From Coprinellus micaceus (Eukaryota; Basidiomycota; Agaricomycetes; Agaricales; Psathyrellaceae), in NCBI GenBank assembly GCA_951394405.1, contig OX596336.1, forward strand, positions 186,001 to 250,000: a stretch of 64,000 bases of DNA, given 5' to 3'. Positions within the stretch are counted from its first letter, which is position 1. Every line of letters starts with the position of its first letter. A model generated the notes under the pieces. That model had not been told where the DNA came from and made no database searches. It saw only the letters and a list, made by a program, of their open reading frames with translations. This document shows, one piece after another, positions 1 through 10,678 of this stretch. The translations under genes were made by a program, and so were the position numbers.

Positions 1-357
1 AGCCCTACGAGTGACCAGGTTGCACTGGGTTGACCGTGGCGGGGGTGGCGTACGACGTTAACCGGTTCTAATGCTCCTGGTGGAACCCAAACGGCACGCC
101 CGAGTGCGCAGAACTGTAAATAAATAGAACGCCGTGAATATAGCCGAAGGCAAGGTGATAGTAAGGGAAACGTTGTAGGTGAAAATGAGAGAATGAGGGG
201 AAGCGTGAAGTGTATGGGTAACAAAGGGAATGTGCGAGGTAGAGATAAAAAGCAGCAGTTTAGGACCCATCGCATCTCTATGTCGGCGTTCCGGACGTAG
301 AGGGTCTAGGAAGAGCGAGGGTTAGATGGGTCGGCCACCGCAGCGGGATGATTCGAC

Positions 358-379
358 TCGAATTCGAATTCGAATTCGA
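358..379. repeat. Short GAATTC tandem repeat
   Basis: A 22-base run of the hexamer GAATTC, itself palindromic, lies in the left arm. It is mirrored at 20975-20996 in the right arm. No function is evident. Confidence 0.8.
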
Positions 380-2487
380 CACGCGGCCACCAGACGAAAC
401 GAAGGTTGAACCGCCAAAGAAAATTGGCATCTTGCTTCTGAAGGATAAGCCGACCGGTCGAAAGCTTTGCATCTCGCAGTCAGTATCTCCCAGGAAATCC
501 TACTGCTCATCACTCACAAGGCGCACCCACCCTTCGAACACCGTCACCTAGCGTCTTTGCATCGGTGCTCGAAAGGGTGCAGAGCCGCGATGTACTTCGA
601 CAGATACTTGCATGCTCGCGGTGACAGTGCTGGAAGGGGTAGATCCTCGATGCCCAGTGGTAGCCGCATGGGAGATAGCGGGTCGAGGGTGAAAGCGAAG
701 TTCATGGCTGGTTCCCAAAGCTTGTATCCCCTTGTCAGTCTCAGTCTGCCTCTGGAATATGAAGAGGACTAACACCCACGAGCTATCGTTATAGTTACTA
801 GATGTGTCGCTTGTTCCTCTCCTCTCGCCTCCCGATGTCGACTCTGGGGTTAGGCCGCGTCGATATTCCCAAATAGCAGACACATTGACTCCTGGGCAAT
901 CCGCCCCTACCACGAGAGACTGTAGCCGTCGATGACTGGTTCGAGGAAGATTTACGAGTCGCCTTTGAACTCAGGCGAAGGGTGGTAGGGCGATAGCCAG
1001 TCGACCGCTTCTGATCCAGTGCCGGCGTTTCCCTGTAAGGTGTTCTCAGCTCCAATACCTACCTCCAATGCACTCATTGCAACGCCAAACGACGAGAACG
1101 AACTCTCTACCACGCACCTTGAACGGCTGCCAGAACTCGAGCTCGTGAGGGTGTCTCTGCGAAGAAGTTGGTGGTCTTGATGCAACATGGTTTGATGGCA
1201 CTGGACGCGGTTCCCTGCGCGTGTGAACGGACCGCAGTGGCTCTCAGCCACAACGCCATGACTAACTTCAGCATTCAGTGGGTTCAACTGGCATTGGAGG
1301 GTCGGTGAAACGTGGATTGGACTAAGATACTAAGTATATGATAAATCGATGCAAGAGCCCGCACCGCGTGACACATGGAAATTGCAATGCTAAGGGATGT
1401 ACGAGTTACAGAGGGATTCTAGGTATACGCTTCTTTGTCCATGGGTGTCACCAGCATGGTCCTTTTAGATAAATAGATATGGGGAGGGGCCCTGTATGTC
1501 AGAGGAAACCGTCCGCGAATTTGACATGGAGGAGCTACGTGGTGATTAAGGGCGCAGCCCCCGTAGTTCCCTTCTGAGAGGGTGTCGAGCTTGGCTGCCT
1601 CTCGTCCAAGGTTTGGTTGGGATGGGGGAATACGGTTGCTACCGTTTCGCCGATAAACTCGTAGTAGACCGTGAAAGGCGGGACCTATGGGTCAGCACGA
1701 GATGTCAGGGTGGTCACCTACTTTCGCGACTGGGATGAGATCTTCGCGTAGCCTGTGCACTCGACGCATTCGAAGTATATATCGTATTCCTGTTCGACGC
1801 ACGTCAGAAATCATTCACCGATGGCTACGAATAGCACGCGCCACCATAATGGCCTCGTCTAGGCTGAAAAATAACGCATTCTGCTTGCTGATAGGGCGCT
1901 CTGGTCAATCTTTCGAATGTCGATGGGGCGGGACTGGAGGTAGGACCGAAGGCGGTGGTCAAAGTGCGACGGCGGTGCGCCACGGTACCGCTGGCGTTCT
2001 TGTAGTTGACGCACTCTCGAAATGAGGAAGTAGCGCTCTTCATGTCCTCGACCATCCCTGTGGCCTGTGTGAGCCTGCACTCGACCAAGCTTGGGGTACC
2101 TCCATAGCGGTTGGCCTGCCCCGGGAGCTCGAAGGCAGGTAGGTTGCTCATTCGCAGGACTCGGCACACATGACGTCCTGGCCCATGCGTGAGTGTCATT
2201 TAGGCAGTCACCACGCTGAAGCTGGTGTCGTCGGTTGGTCGATGAGGTGAATGACGCATTTGTCAGATCATTGAAGGGATGCTATTAAGGCATAGTAACA
2301 ATACAACAAAAGAAATGGATAGAGGGTGTGTGCGTACCCAAGAGGATGTTGATGTACCTGACTGGCGTGGCGTGACCCGATGCTGTACATGACAAGGGGG
2401 CGCTGCATGGGATCCTGTTAGTGTCTGCTCAGCAGAGGCTGCCGTCGTTTTCATAATAGAACAACCGAGAAAAGCGCGGCGTAGCGG

Positions 2488-2714
2488 TCAGTCCGTGCTT
2501 GAGAGCTCACCTGAGCTCCCCCAGACATCAGAGTGGGCACTTCGTAGGGAGAAAATGTTCGACGCACCAAGGGTCCCTATCTCATCGAAGAAAATAGTGA
2601 GCTGCTGTCTGGAGGCAAGTCTAAGTTTATTAATCTCACCTAAAAGCCCTTGACCATGACCTTGGCATCCTTGACATATCGGTCGAGGAGCCAAACGATG
2701 GTGGGGAGACGTTC
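2488..2714 (-). pseudogene. Mirrored copy of the broken 214-aa-type gene fragment
   Basis: Exact mirror, inside the left repeat arm, of the fragment at 18640-18866. It carries the same frameshift and the same SRQQLTI core shared with the gene at 16137-16891. It exists only because the arm was copied. Confidence 0.6.
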
Positions 2715-2946
2715 GGTGCAGCAGCATCCCCCACCCCCTCTCCTAGTCTCCTCGATGAATTATTGGCGCTCTGCGAAGCTGTGCGGTGACGATTTGCGCA
2801 GCCGAATCTGAGCATCCTCCTGTCGTAAGCCTTGGCTCCACAGGAGCACGGATGGACTGCGGGTCGTACATGAGGCCGCATTTCTCGATCGGGGGGAAAG
2901 GAAACCCTCGCTGCCCAAGCCTTCCCGCCTTTCCTCTCGGGAGAAG

Positions 2947-3744
2947 ATCGGTGTCCGGCGTGGGTGACAATGTCCATGCTGGTCCCTGTGGATGACCATG
3001 ACACCTCCCAGTCCATGTAACGAAATGCATACCGGATGTTTGGACGTCCGACCTTCCTCGGCGGCGGCAACAAGATATCTCTTTAACCTCTCGCCCATTC
3101 CCTCTTCCACCTCTCAGCCCATCCTACCCCTTCAATTCTCTCTCTCCAAGCCTCGGTCCGTCACCCTCACTGAATCAAGATCCGGAGCGTGGAATCCTTG
3201 ACGCATGGAGGAGCGATGACAGGGGGATCTGCGGGATACGGTGAGTGACTAGTATTGAGAGGTGGATGGGAGAGAAGAGACGTGGAGACCGTTATGGCAC
3301 CCAACACAGGGTATGATGTTTTGGGAATTTACAGAGCGCGAGGGACGGAAGCCTACTCAGCTTCAGCTTGAACTTTTCCTCCGGTGAATTAAGATGGTGC
3401 AGGTACTCTGAGAGTCCTTACTCTGCCCTCAGTAACTGAGTGAGCAAAGAGGAGGACGGAAGGCACAGTACTTTGGGCCCAGGCCCGCTGCATGTGACTC
3501 GGATATCACCGGCTGGGCGCCTAACTCACAGTCAACTCGAGCCCACGAGCTCTCAAGTCAGTTTTTCGCAACAAAACGAATGGGGTCAGCATGGCATGAA
3601 ACCGTATCATCTCGACCAGCTGCGGAAAGGAAAGGCATATTCTTGATTGTGAAGCTATTGAAAGAGGGTAACCGTGGGCACGTATGGTTGCTAGAAGGCG
3701 TCACGGTATCGTCAAACTCCGAAGTATGTAGTAGAGATAGTAAA
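2947..3744. other. Spacer, no gene recognised
   Basis: Unique sequence just inside the left repeat arm. Only short frames are present and none shows a known motif or a consistent splice pattern. Confidence 0.5.
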
Positions 3745-4341
3745 TCACGAATGTCCCAGGCACCCATGCAAATCGATGGTACGCTCAAGATAGATGCGTT
3801 GGCATCCATCGCAACGAGCAAATAAACGACAAACATCCAAGGGTGTAAGGCCAGCGGTCTTTTCCATTGTCAGCAGCGCTGAAACAATGTCAAAGTTGTC
3901 TGCTCGAGTCTGGAGCCTTGGCCCATCGCATTGGTGACGGGTGAGCCTATCGACGAACACAAAGTTCCGGCATCGAGCGCATTCGCGTAGCATATGCTTA
4001 AATTGAATGTGGTGGAGCCCGGGCCCGAAAGTGCGACCAATGCGTAGAAGGAGGTCCGTCTTCGAAGGGGGCAAAAACCGGGGGTTGAAACGGCGGAATC
4101 CGCAAGAGTGAAGGAAATTGCCGTCAACCTCGTCTGGTCGGCGTGTACAGTCAGTGTCACGGGGTAAGCGCAAACCAAGGAGAAGCGCTCACAGACACGG
4201 GAGTGGTCAGGTAGTATGGAGTTGGGTGTAAGCAACTGGGCCATGGGGCCGAAGCCCGTGAACGCGCCTAATAGACCATTCGAGAGTCAGCATGCATATT
4301 CAATGCTCGAGCAACGGGGAAAGACCTGCCTGGAGAGTCAT
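3745..4341 (-). CDS. Small paired Cys/His-motif protein, copy A
   Basis: Three exons on the minus strand (4341-4326, 4267-4199, 4133-3745) join in frame to 157 aa. The two introns are 58 and 65 bp with GT-AG ends. The C-terminal half carries two motifs of form C-x2-C-x11-H-x-C, near residues 90-107 and 134-151, which look like zinc-binding sites. Between them is an FDIVSALL stretch that also occurs in the neighbour at 5363-6106 as FDLVGALN. Segments such as EVDGNFL and FRRFNP match EVDDAYL and IRRFHP of that neighbour, so the two are paralogues. I know no named family with this layout. The start was chosen because only this ATG keeps phase with exon 2, and it gives a very short first exon. 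No signal peptide or membrane segment is seen. Confidence 0.65.
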
Positions 4342-5362
4342 CGTGTACGGGGTCCATAATGTATGGGGGCTAACGAATTCTCACTGAAGTCCGATGCTGG
4401 GGGAGAGGAGTGTAGTCTGTGGGGAAGGGGTGTGCCGACGCTATGGTTATATATATTAGAACGATCAACATAACACAACTGCGGTCACGTAGCAGACTCA
4501 TATGGCGATAGAGCCACTAAATATGACTTGGTTTTAACTCGGCGTCAATCACGATTTTCCGGGTTCTGAACCTACTTCACTTGACCAGCCAGCTGTGGGC
4601 CACCGCTGCGCGTGACAATCTCGCCCTCGGCATTTGACTCGCAATAAATGAGTGGAGGAAGGTGCATGTCGCGAAGGAAGGTGAGTTTTATACGTACGAA
4701 AGAAGGAAGGGGCGTTTACGTTTATTTATGGAGCCCGGAAGACGCGTTCGCGCGCCCCGATCTGCCTGCTGGGGTGTCCCGTTGGTCGAACAGTCAGCAG
4801 AGGTTGATGAGAGGGCTATAGGTGTTTGCCTGCAGACAAGGTGGATGCAAAGGGACGGCGTGTCTGTGAGTCAAGGTAAGTGCGAGGTGCTTTGACGCGC
4901 ACGAAAAAGAGAAGGCACAGACCTTCCGTTTTTAGACTAATTATCGCATTTCTCGACGCGTTTAGGTGTTCGTGGGATCTGCTGGTGTGCGCTATATGGG
5001 CGGAAGTAGGTATGTCGTACGGGAAGGGCGCGAAACTCACGTTTCTGCGGGGACTGCGAGCTCGAGGGCCAAAGGGACACTGCGCAGCCGCGGCGATCGA
5101 AGCTCGAGACGACGTCGACGCGCAGTACGCCGCCACGATCGTGTCCTTGCCTAGGGAGGAATCGAGGGGCATTCCCTGGGGGGAGGATGGAGAGGGCAGA
5201 GGAGGACGATGGGACGACGGTGGAGGGATGGATGGTCATTGGTCGGGGCTCAAATGCGGAGTTATCATACAACAAACAGGCATATAAGATTCAAAACTAC
5301 ATTGTAACAGCGGCGTTCGGAAAGTAGCGTTGGGGAACGTAACATTGGTGGTCAACGGATAA
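4342..5362. other. Intergenic, no gene recognised
   Basis: Lies between the two paralogous Cys/His genes, which are both on the minus strand. Overlapping frames on both strands at 4816-5287 are mutual shadows without recognisable motifs. I see nothing definite. Confidence 0.4.
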
Positions 5363-6106
5363 TCACTCAAGAACAGGGCAATCGTGCAAGGCGATCGCGC
5401 CCGCTCGGCAGACCCGCCCGCACGAAGCACACCGAACGAACTCCTGGCGAGCATCAGCAAGGCTCAGGCCAGGGTTGCCAGGGTTCTCGACACACGAGTT
5501 GAGAGCTCCAACGAGGTCAAACCCAGGCGCCTGAGTGAGAAGGGCAGGGCTGTCGCACCGATGCGAATGGCGACGGTCGACGAAAAGGAGGTTCTGGCAG
5601 GAAGCACACTGCCGGAAAATCTGGCTGAACTGGGCTTGGGTGATGCCATCCCCGTGCTCACTCCCCAGACGGAAGAGAAGAGCCAAATTCGACTCTCCAT
5701 CTTGAGAGGGATGAAAGCGACGGATGTTGGAGGCTGTGAGGTAAGCGTCATCGACCTCGAGAGCTTCAAAGTTTGCGTGCACAATGAGTATCCAACTTCC
5801 GCTGCTGACTGATGGGAACTTACCGAGCGGACCCTGAGAGATATAAACGACTGTGGGCGATAATGTGAAGGACACTACCAGATGGAAACCCGTGATTGAC
5901 TCGTCTATGAAGAAACGGTATGAGCTCATGCAGTCCTGGAGAAGCGAGTAAAACGAACCATCGGAGTCTTCGGGGCTTGCTATAGTAGCATCCGAGTCTT
6001 CATCCCAATGAAGGGGGGCAGCTTCCTGCAATTCGATGTCGGCATCTGGCACGGAACTCCCTTGAAGGTGATCCGCAGAGGCATCCGCTAGGGTTGTGGT
6101 GTTCAT
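5363..6106 (-). CDS. Paired Cys/His-motif protein, copy B
   Basis: Two exons (6106-5824 and 5763-5363) with a 60-bp intron give 227 aa. The first 45 residues are acidic and Ser/Asp-rich. Residues from about 105 onward match copy A. The sequence ends in two C-x2-C-x11-H-x-C motifs: CASC...HRC, with VDRR between the Cys pair and the His, and CASC...HDC close to the stop. The block between the motifs, FDLVGALN followed by GLSLADARQEF, is shared with copy A. The start is the first ATG giving the acidic N-terminus; an upstream ATG at 6280 is in frame but adds low-quality sequence. A zinc-binding role is inferred from the Cys/His spacing. Family and function are unknown to me. Confidence 0.7.
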   Translation of the reverse strand: MNTTTLADASADHLQGSSVPDADIELQEAAPLHWDEDSDATIASPEDSDGSFYSLLQDCMSSYRFFIDESITGFHLVVSFTLSPTVVYISQGPLGKFPSVSSGSWILIVHANFEALEVDDAYLTASNIRRFHPSQDGESNLALLFRLGSEHGDGITQAQFSQIFRQCASCQNLLFVDRRHSHRCDSPALLTQAPGFDLVGALNSCVENPGNPGLSLADARQEFVRCASCGRVCRAGAIALHDCPVLE

Positions 6107-7735
6107 GAGGGGCAGTAGGAGATGGGTGATGGGCAGTGAATTCAGTGAAAGAGTCGAAAGGTCGAGGTCGTCTTGCGAAATTTGCAGTCCCCGCTGGCTC
6201 GTGCTATATACAAATAGTTGCCTGCGGATGCGCAGCAAGGTGCACACAAGTCGAGTCAACCTGAACGCATCACCAGTCAATCATCAGCTGCGCAGACAGT
6301 GGGCGCCCAACCCGCCGTGCGCGTCCCCTCCGCATAGCGATACTTGCAGGCGATGTCGGCAGGGGTGTCGAAATCGAGCGGGAATGTTAATGCCCAGTGG
6401 GATTCGTGTCGTGTTGACTGTTGGTTCTGCGGAGGTTGCGGTGCAGGACACCTGGGCAAAAGGTACACTCTCCGGACGCAGAGGCAGCGACGGGCAGGTG
6501 GCGACCACAGCTCAGCGAATAATCGTAGCCCCCGAAGCTTCGATCAGAGTAGCTGCACAAGCGGCGGCGATGGTGCAGAGCGTGGGCGGCAGGTATGGAG
6601 GAGACGACTGGAGAAGTGGCTTGGCTGAAGTGTGGAAGGAGTGTTGAAGTATCGCCCTCGTTGGCTTTGGCTAACGACCGTAGACGGGCCTAAACAATGG
6701 TTGGCCCTCTTTGCTCTCCTCCTCAGAGGATACCGACACAACCCTCTCCCTGGTCCCCAGCCTTCCATTCCCTTCATTCCTCGCATTTTGCTCCTTGGAT
6801 GGATACAAACAGCGCGCGCAGTCGGCTAATGTGGGAACGTCGACAAAACCGCCGGCTGGAGCACGGGCGTCATGCTAAATCTAGCTTCGTTTGGTCTGGG
6901 TTGGGTTGGCGTCGGGCAGGGGTCGCGGTGAGCTGGATGCCCTTTGCGATCGCTTCATCTTTAGGCATTGAGGTGAGGTGGGTTGTCGCCTTCGTTATCG
7001 CACCTTGACACCCACCACCACCTCTTCCCCTCATCTGTCCCTCTTTCTTCGTAGAGATCGAGTGTGTGACTGAGCTCGCTCGGGGCTGTGCCAGATGGGG
7101 TAGGGCCCCATTGTCGTGAAAAGGATACGCACGTTCAGGTGCTGTCAAAGGTGAGCTATTGCGCACAGGAGCGGGCCGCGTTGGGTACGGAGAGAGGCGG
7201 GGCGTCTTGGGATACACCCCCCGGCGTCGTTTGAGGAGGCAGGGTCAGACGCTTCGCAAATCGATATCCGTTCCAGTATAAGCGGCAGGATAGATAAATC
7301 TAGTGAGCGTACACGGTAGAAACTTGAGAAGATCGGCAAATTCAAGTGATCGTTCAGTGCTACGTGTTTTGACATGTGGGTCCCACGTTGATTTCTCATC
7401 ACCTTGCTTCGCTCAGGCAGCCGCCAGGTACAAAGGCACACGGCCTTGGAACACACCAGCAACCGACCCAGAACTGCATTAATGTGCGATACGACAGAGT
7501 GATTCGCTAGCCGTGGAACGTATCCCTCGCGTATCCTGCCACCCTCCGCACGGCTGCATTGACCATCATTAGAAGGCCCTGGATTTCTTCCTCCTCCGAA
7601 ATACCCATCTCCTCGAAAGGTCCCACTCTGCGGAGTCGCCGTTCGGCGCACTCTAAATGTCGAAGAAGGGATCTTAAAATTAGAACTCGGCGTCTGTGCT
7701 GGGAGTCGCCCCTGTGGGTCGTGGATTGTGGGGCC
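6107..7735. other. Intergenic, no gene recognised
   Basis: Only overlapping short frames are present. No known motif and no in-frame exon chain could be built. Confidence 0.4.
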
Positions 7736-8149
7736 TCAAAAGTTGTCGCTGGTGACCGTCACGCTATTATTCTTTCTGAGGGTCGAGAGGAATTGATCGA
7801 GGAACTCACGTATGTCAACGTCCATAGCAGCCTCGCCTGATATGTTCAGCAGCAGCATCGCCGCCGCTATAGATTCATCCGATGTCTCGGCGTTGGCTTT
7901 GGTTCTCTCATCACGACCGGTGTGCCTTCGAATCGGCCTCTCTTCATCGTAGTAGGGCGGGCTTTGCCTATACCTAACGGGTAGTTGTCGAAAGCGGGGA
8001 GGATTTCTTTTCGTCGTAATCCCATATTCTGTTTGTGGACTTTGATCTACAACCGGCGGATAAGCGCCCAGCTCCGAGCGTGGGGGAGAGGTGCAGGAGC
8101 GAGGAGAGGTGCAGAAGAGACCGTGACAGGAGCACTGAATCGTCGACAT
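7736..8149 (-). CDS. Hypothetical 137-aa open frame
   Basis: A single frame starts with MSTIQC. It has a basic, Arg- and Pro-rich middle and a short hydrophobic/acidic tail containing AMLLLNISGEAAMDVDI. No family was recognised. It follows the decayed Cys/His copy on the same strand and could be its lost 3' part or chance. Included because the tail looks more protein-like than surrounding frames. Confidence 0.2.
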   Translation of the reverse strand: MSTIQCSCHGLFCTSPRSCTSPPRSELGAYPPVVDQSPQTEYGITTKRNPPRFRQLPVRYRQSPPYYDEERPIRRHTGRDERTKANAETSDESIAAAMLLLNISGEAAMDVDIREFLDQFLSTLRKNNSVTVTSDNF

Positions 8150-8413
8150 GGGGTCCGATAGAAAGCTTCGATGAGATTTTACCGACCGAGTATCCGCATC
8201 TGCCTTTTATTCTCGAGAACGCTGCAATGTTGACTCCTGGAGAGTCATCGAATGCCTGCGCCGTACCCGCAGCATCGCGCAGAGTTTATGAAATCTCGGT
8301 CCGACACCATGAACGTTGAGTCCGATTGCGCAGCCTGAGAGCGGCGGTGGCTACATGGTAGAGATTCCATAGCCCGCCGTGGCACTGGGTTGGGCCGTTC
8401 AACGCGCTCATGC

Positions 8414-9334
8414 TTACGATGGGACCCCTTGTCCACGGGCGTTTATCATTGCGAAACCTCTGGTATTTACCTTTCGCTCGAGGTATCTCACTTCTTTACC
8501 ATAGGCGCGCCCGCGCATACTGCCTTCAATGGCTCGGGGAGGGGGGAGGCGGACTCCCACAGCTACACGAACCCTAAACCTCTTGCTTCCTATCATGAGC
8601 CAAAACCACATCGGAGGAAGAGCCCCAGCATCCTGCTCCTCACAAAGAGAGCAACCATGGCGTCCGCATATGTCCCGGTGCCGATGCCGAATCATCTTGA
8701 AATTTCGACTCTCGATGGAGGCCCGCGTGAAACTCTCCCCCACTCCCACCCCACTGCTCATGATGCCCATCGCGAGGGTGTCCTTCCGCCACTCCGAGGC
8801 GGTATCGCTTGCTAGTAATCTCGTGCAGTCTATCCGCCCAGTAAGTCAGAGCGCGACCGACGTCAAAGAGGCCGTACTTGCCATGATGCCTAGGCTCCCC
8901 GGTTGCTGAGTTGGTTGGGAAAAGGCCGTCGTAGGCCAGTTGATAAACAGGCCTTCCGGAATTGGGATGCCCTGGAGAGCGTGTGAGAATGTGAGGAGAC
9001 CTAGAGTCGTAAGGTTGGGAGCGTGTCCTCAACCTAGGCGAGGTGTAGATCCCCTCAATGTGTACTATCGGCAAGTCGGTTCGTCAGAAATACTATATCT
9101 GGAACGAACCCATGACTCACCGTAGTACTCACCTCCCTGGTGAGTGCAGACTACCACATACTCGGCCCTCCCAATGGTGGCGACCAGGCTGGACGATCGT
9201 CCTACTTCATAGACGGCTCCAATACGCGATTCAGTGTGGCCTTCCGAGTCGAGGAACACATATAAAGAAAATGGACTGCGAAATTCGTGCATCCTCTGAA
9301 GGGGTTCCTGCGCGTTTGGGGTGACCCGCCATGA
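8414..9334 (-). pseudogene. Decayed relative of the four-exon Cys/His gene (copy C)
   Basis: On the minus strand, 9334 downward encodes a stretch matching exon 2 of the gene at 28151-29327: HEFRSPFS against HHFRAPSC, SRIGAVYEV against ARIGVVRVT, and YVVVCTHQ against YVAVCDRE. A GT-AG intron then leads in phase to GIYTSPRLRT, which aligns with the NGIKLKT region of the plus-strand gene. Further on, a GESFT...HRHRDIC stretch sits where the other gene has TFWETFVQCFGC...THRC, but the C-x2-C pair is missing. No start codon exon could be found. I read it as a degenerate paralogue; alternative exon choices might still rescue part of it. Confidence 0.4.
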
Positions 9335-10678
9335 TGTACCATCATCGCGGCTTCAATTTGGCCCCTGGGCGCTTAAAGCATTCTCGGGCCCCACTGGGAC
9401 GGTCTCGATGCCATCCGAGCCAGACCTCTAGATAGAAGGAAATGAGAGTTTTTGGTATGCTTCTGTGGGGGCGCACTGTGCTAGATGCATTGATCTCCCG
9501 ATAGCAAAGAAAGCGAGGTCAGGAATGTGGGGGTTTTCCGCTCGACTGAGATACTCCCTATCACTTTTTAGTACATCTCGTTACCTCACGGGATCCGTCG
9601 TGCACGATGCGATGAGACATGAGAAGAGGTGGAGTAGAGGGCTGATCGGGGTGCAAGGACCTGTGTGCCGTGACTCCCAGAGGCTGTGCGGGGTGGAGAG
9701 GGAGCAAGGATGGGCCGATGGGCGGAGGCAAGCGGATCGATGCTTTATGAGATATGGTATCCCAATGTGGCTGTCTGCGTTGTGTTCGACGAAATAGTGT
9801 GTTCGTCGTGGGGAGCCCTGTCAGGGGCGCACGAGAAGGGAAGATCCTGTATTTGAGCTTCCAGCTTGCTATTGACGACGCGGAGCTCGAGCGACGCATG
9901 AACGGCTCGTAGGAGCTGGTTTGGGATCATTCGAGCCGCTGGGCCAGCCGGATTAGGTGACAACATCTCCTCGCTTGATAGATCCCTCGCGATGTGATTC
10001 CGTATATAAAGTGGTAGGCGTAACGCCGACGAAGTGACGGCAGGACTGGACGAAACGGAATCTGTTCACCTGTCATATACCGTGACTCCGGGTAACATCG
10101 CCACGGCGATGGTTCGAAGGACGCGGATGGCGAAGAGGTATGGAGAGCCGAAATGTGAATCTCGACGTTGCGAGAGTCACTCCTAAGTCGTGAAGCGAAG
10201 GTGAAGGTTTAGACTCAGCTACTCTCTGCGAAGGAAATCCCACCTTCCTCGGGGCTGACATCACGACAGCCTTCCGCCGTATTCCAATTTCCAGCTGGAA
10301 GAGCGCCTTCAAAGAGCGACGCATCAGAGCGCTGTGGGGAGTGACAGCGTGATTTCCGCATCACCCTTGGCGGTCGACCTAAAACGGATGGGTACGGCGC
10401 AGGTTCACACAAGACGAGACAAAAATAGGCCCGCCAATTCGGAAACAAAGAGCAGGCGCCAGGAACTATTGAGGAGCATAAGTTACGTGTATTAGCGACC
10501 TGGAAAGAATATACACAAAGAAGGTTCCCGACAGTCGCTGGCTCCGTGAGGCAGTCATTGATAACAAGATGAAGAGGGATATGCATAGGGGTCGTTAAGG
10601 GTTCGTGAAAAGAAGATCGTCTCGCATCAACCAACGTCTTACCACGTCGACGAGCAAATGCTTTGCTCCCACCGCGAC
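9335..10678. other. Intergenic, no gene recognised
   Basis: Short overlapping frames on both strands, none with family motifs. Lies upstream of the decayed Cys/His copy and downstream of the 542-aa gene. Confidence 0.4.

Larger units (their letters stand above)
1..2946. repeat. Left arm of a 2.95-kb inverted repeat
   Basis: This block is the reverse complement of 18408-21353: position x on the left pairs with 21354-x on the right. The inner end is sharp, since pairing holds to 2946/18408 and fails at 2947/18407. The outer end is not visible because position 1 of the window still pairs with 21353, so the arm may continue upstream. Several 60-base stretches and all reading frames compared agree without mismatch or length change. 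No intact gene was recognised in it. It carries a mirrored copy of the gene fragment described in the right arm. There is no telomeric repeat at the left edge. It could be a terminal inverted repeat of a large element, a recent inverted duplication, or an assembly fold-back. Confidence 0.95.

Noticed and set aside
1..60. Possible chromosome end at the left edge
   Set aside because: No TTAGGG/CCCTAA array is present; the repeat arm alone does not show a telomere.
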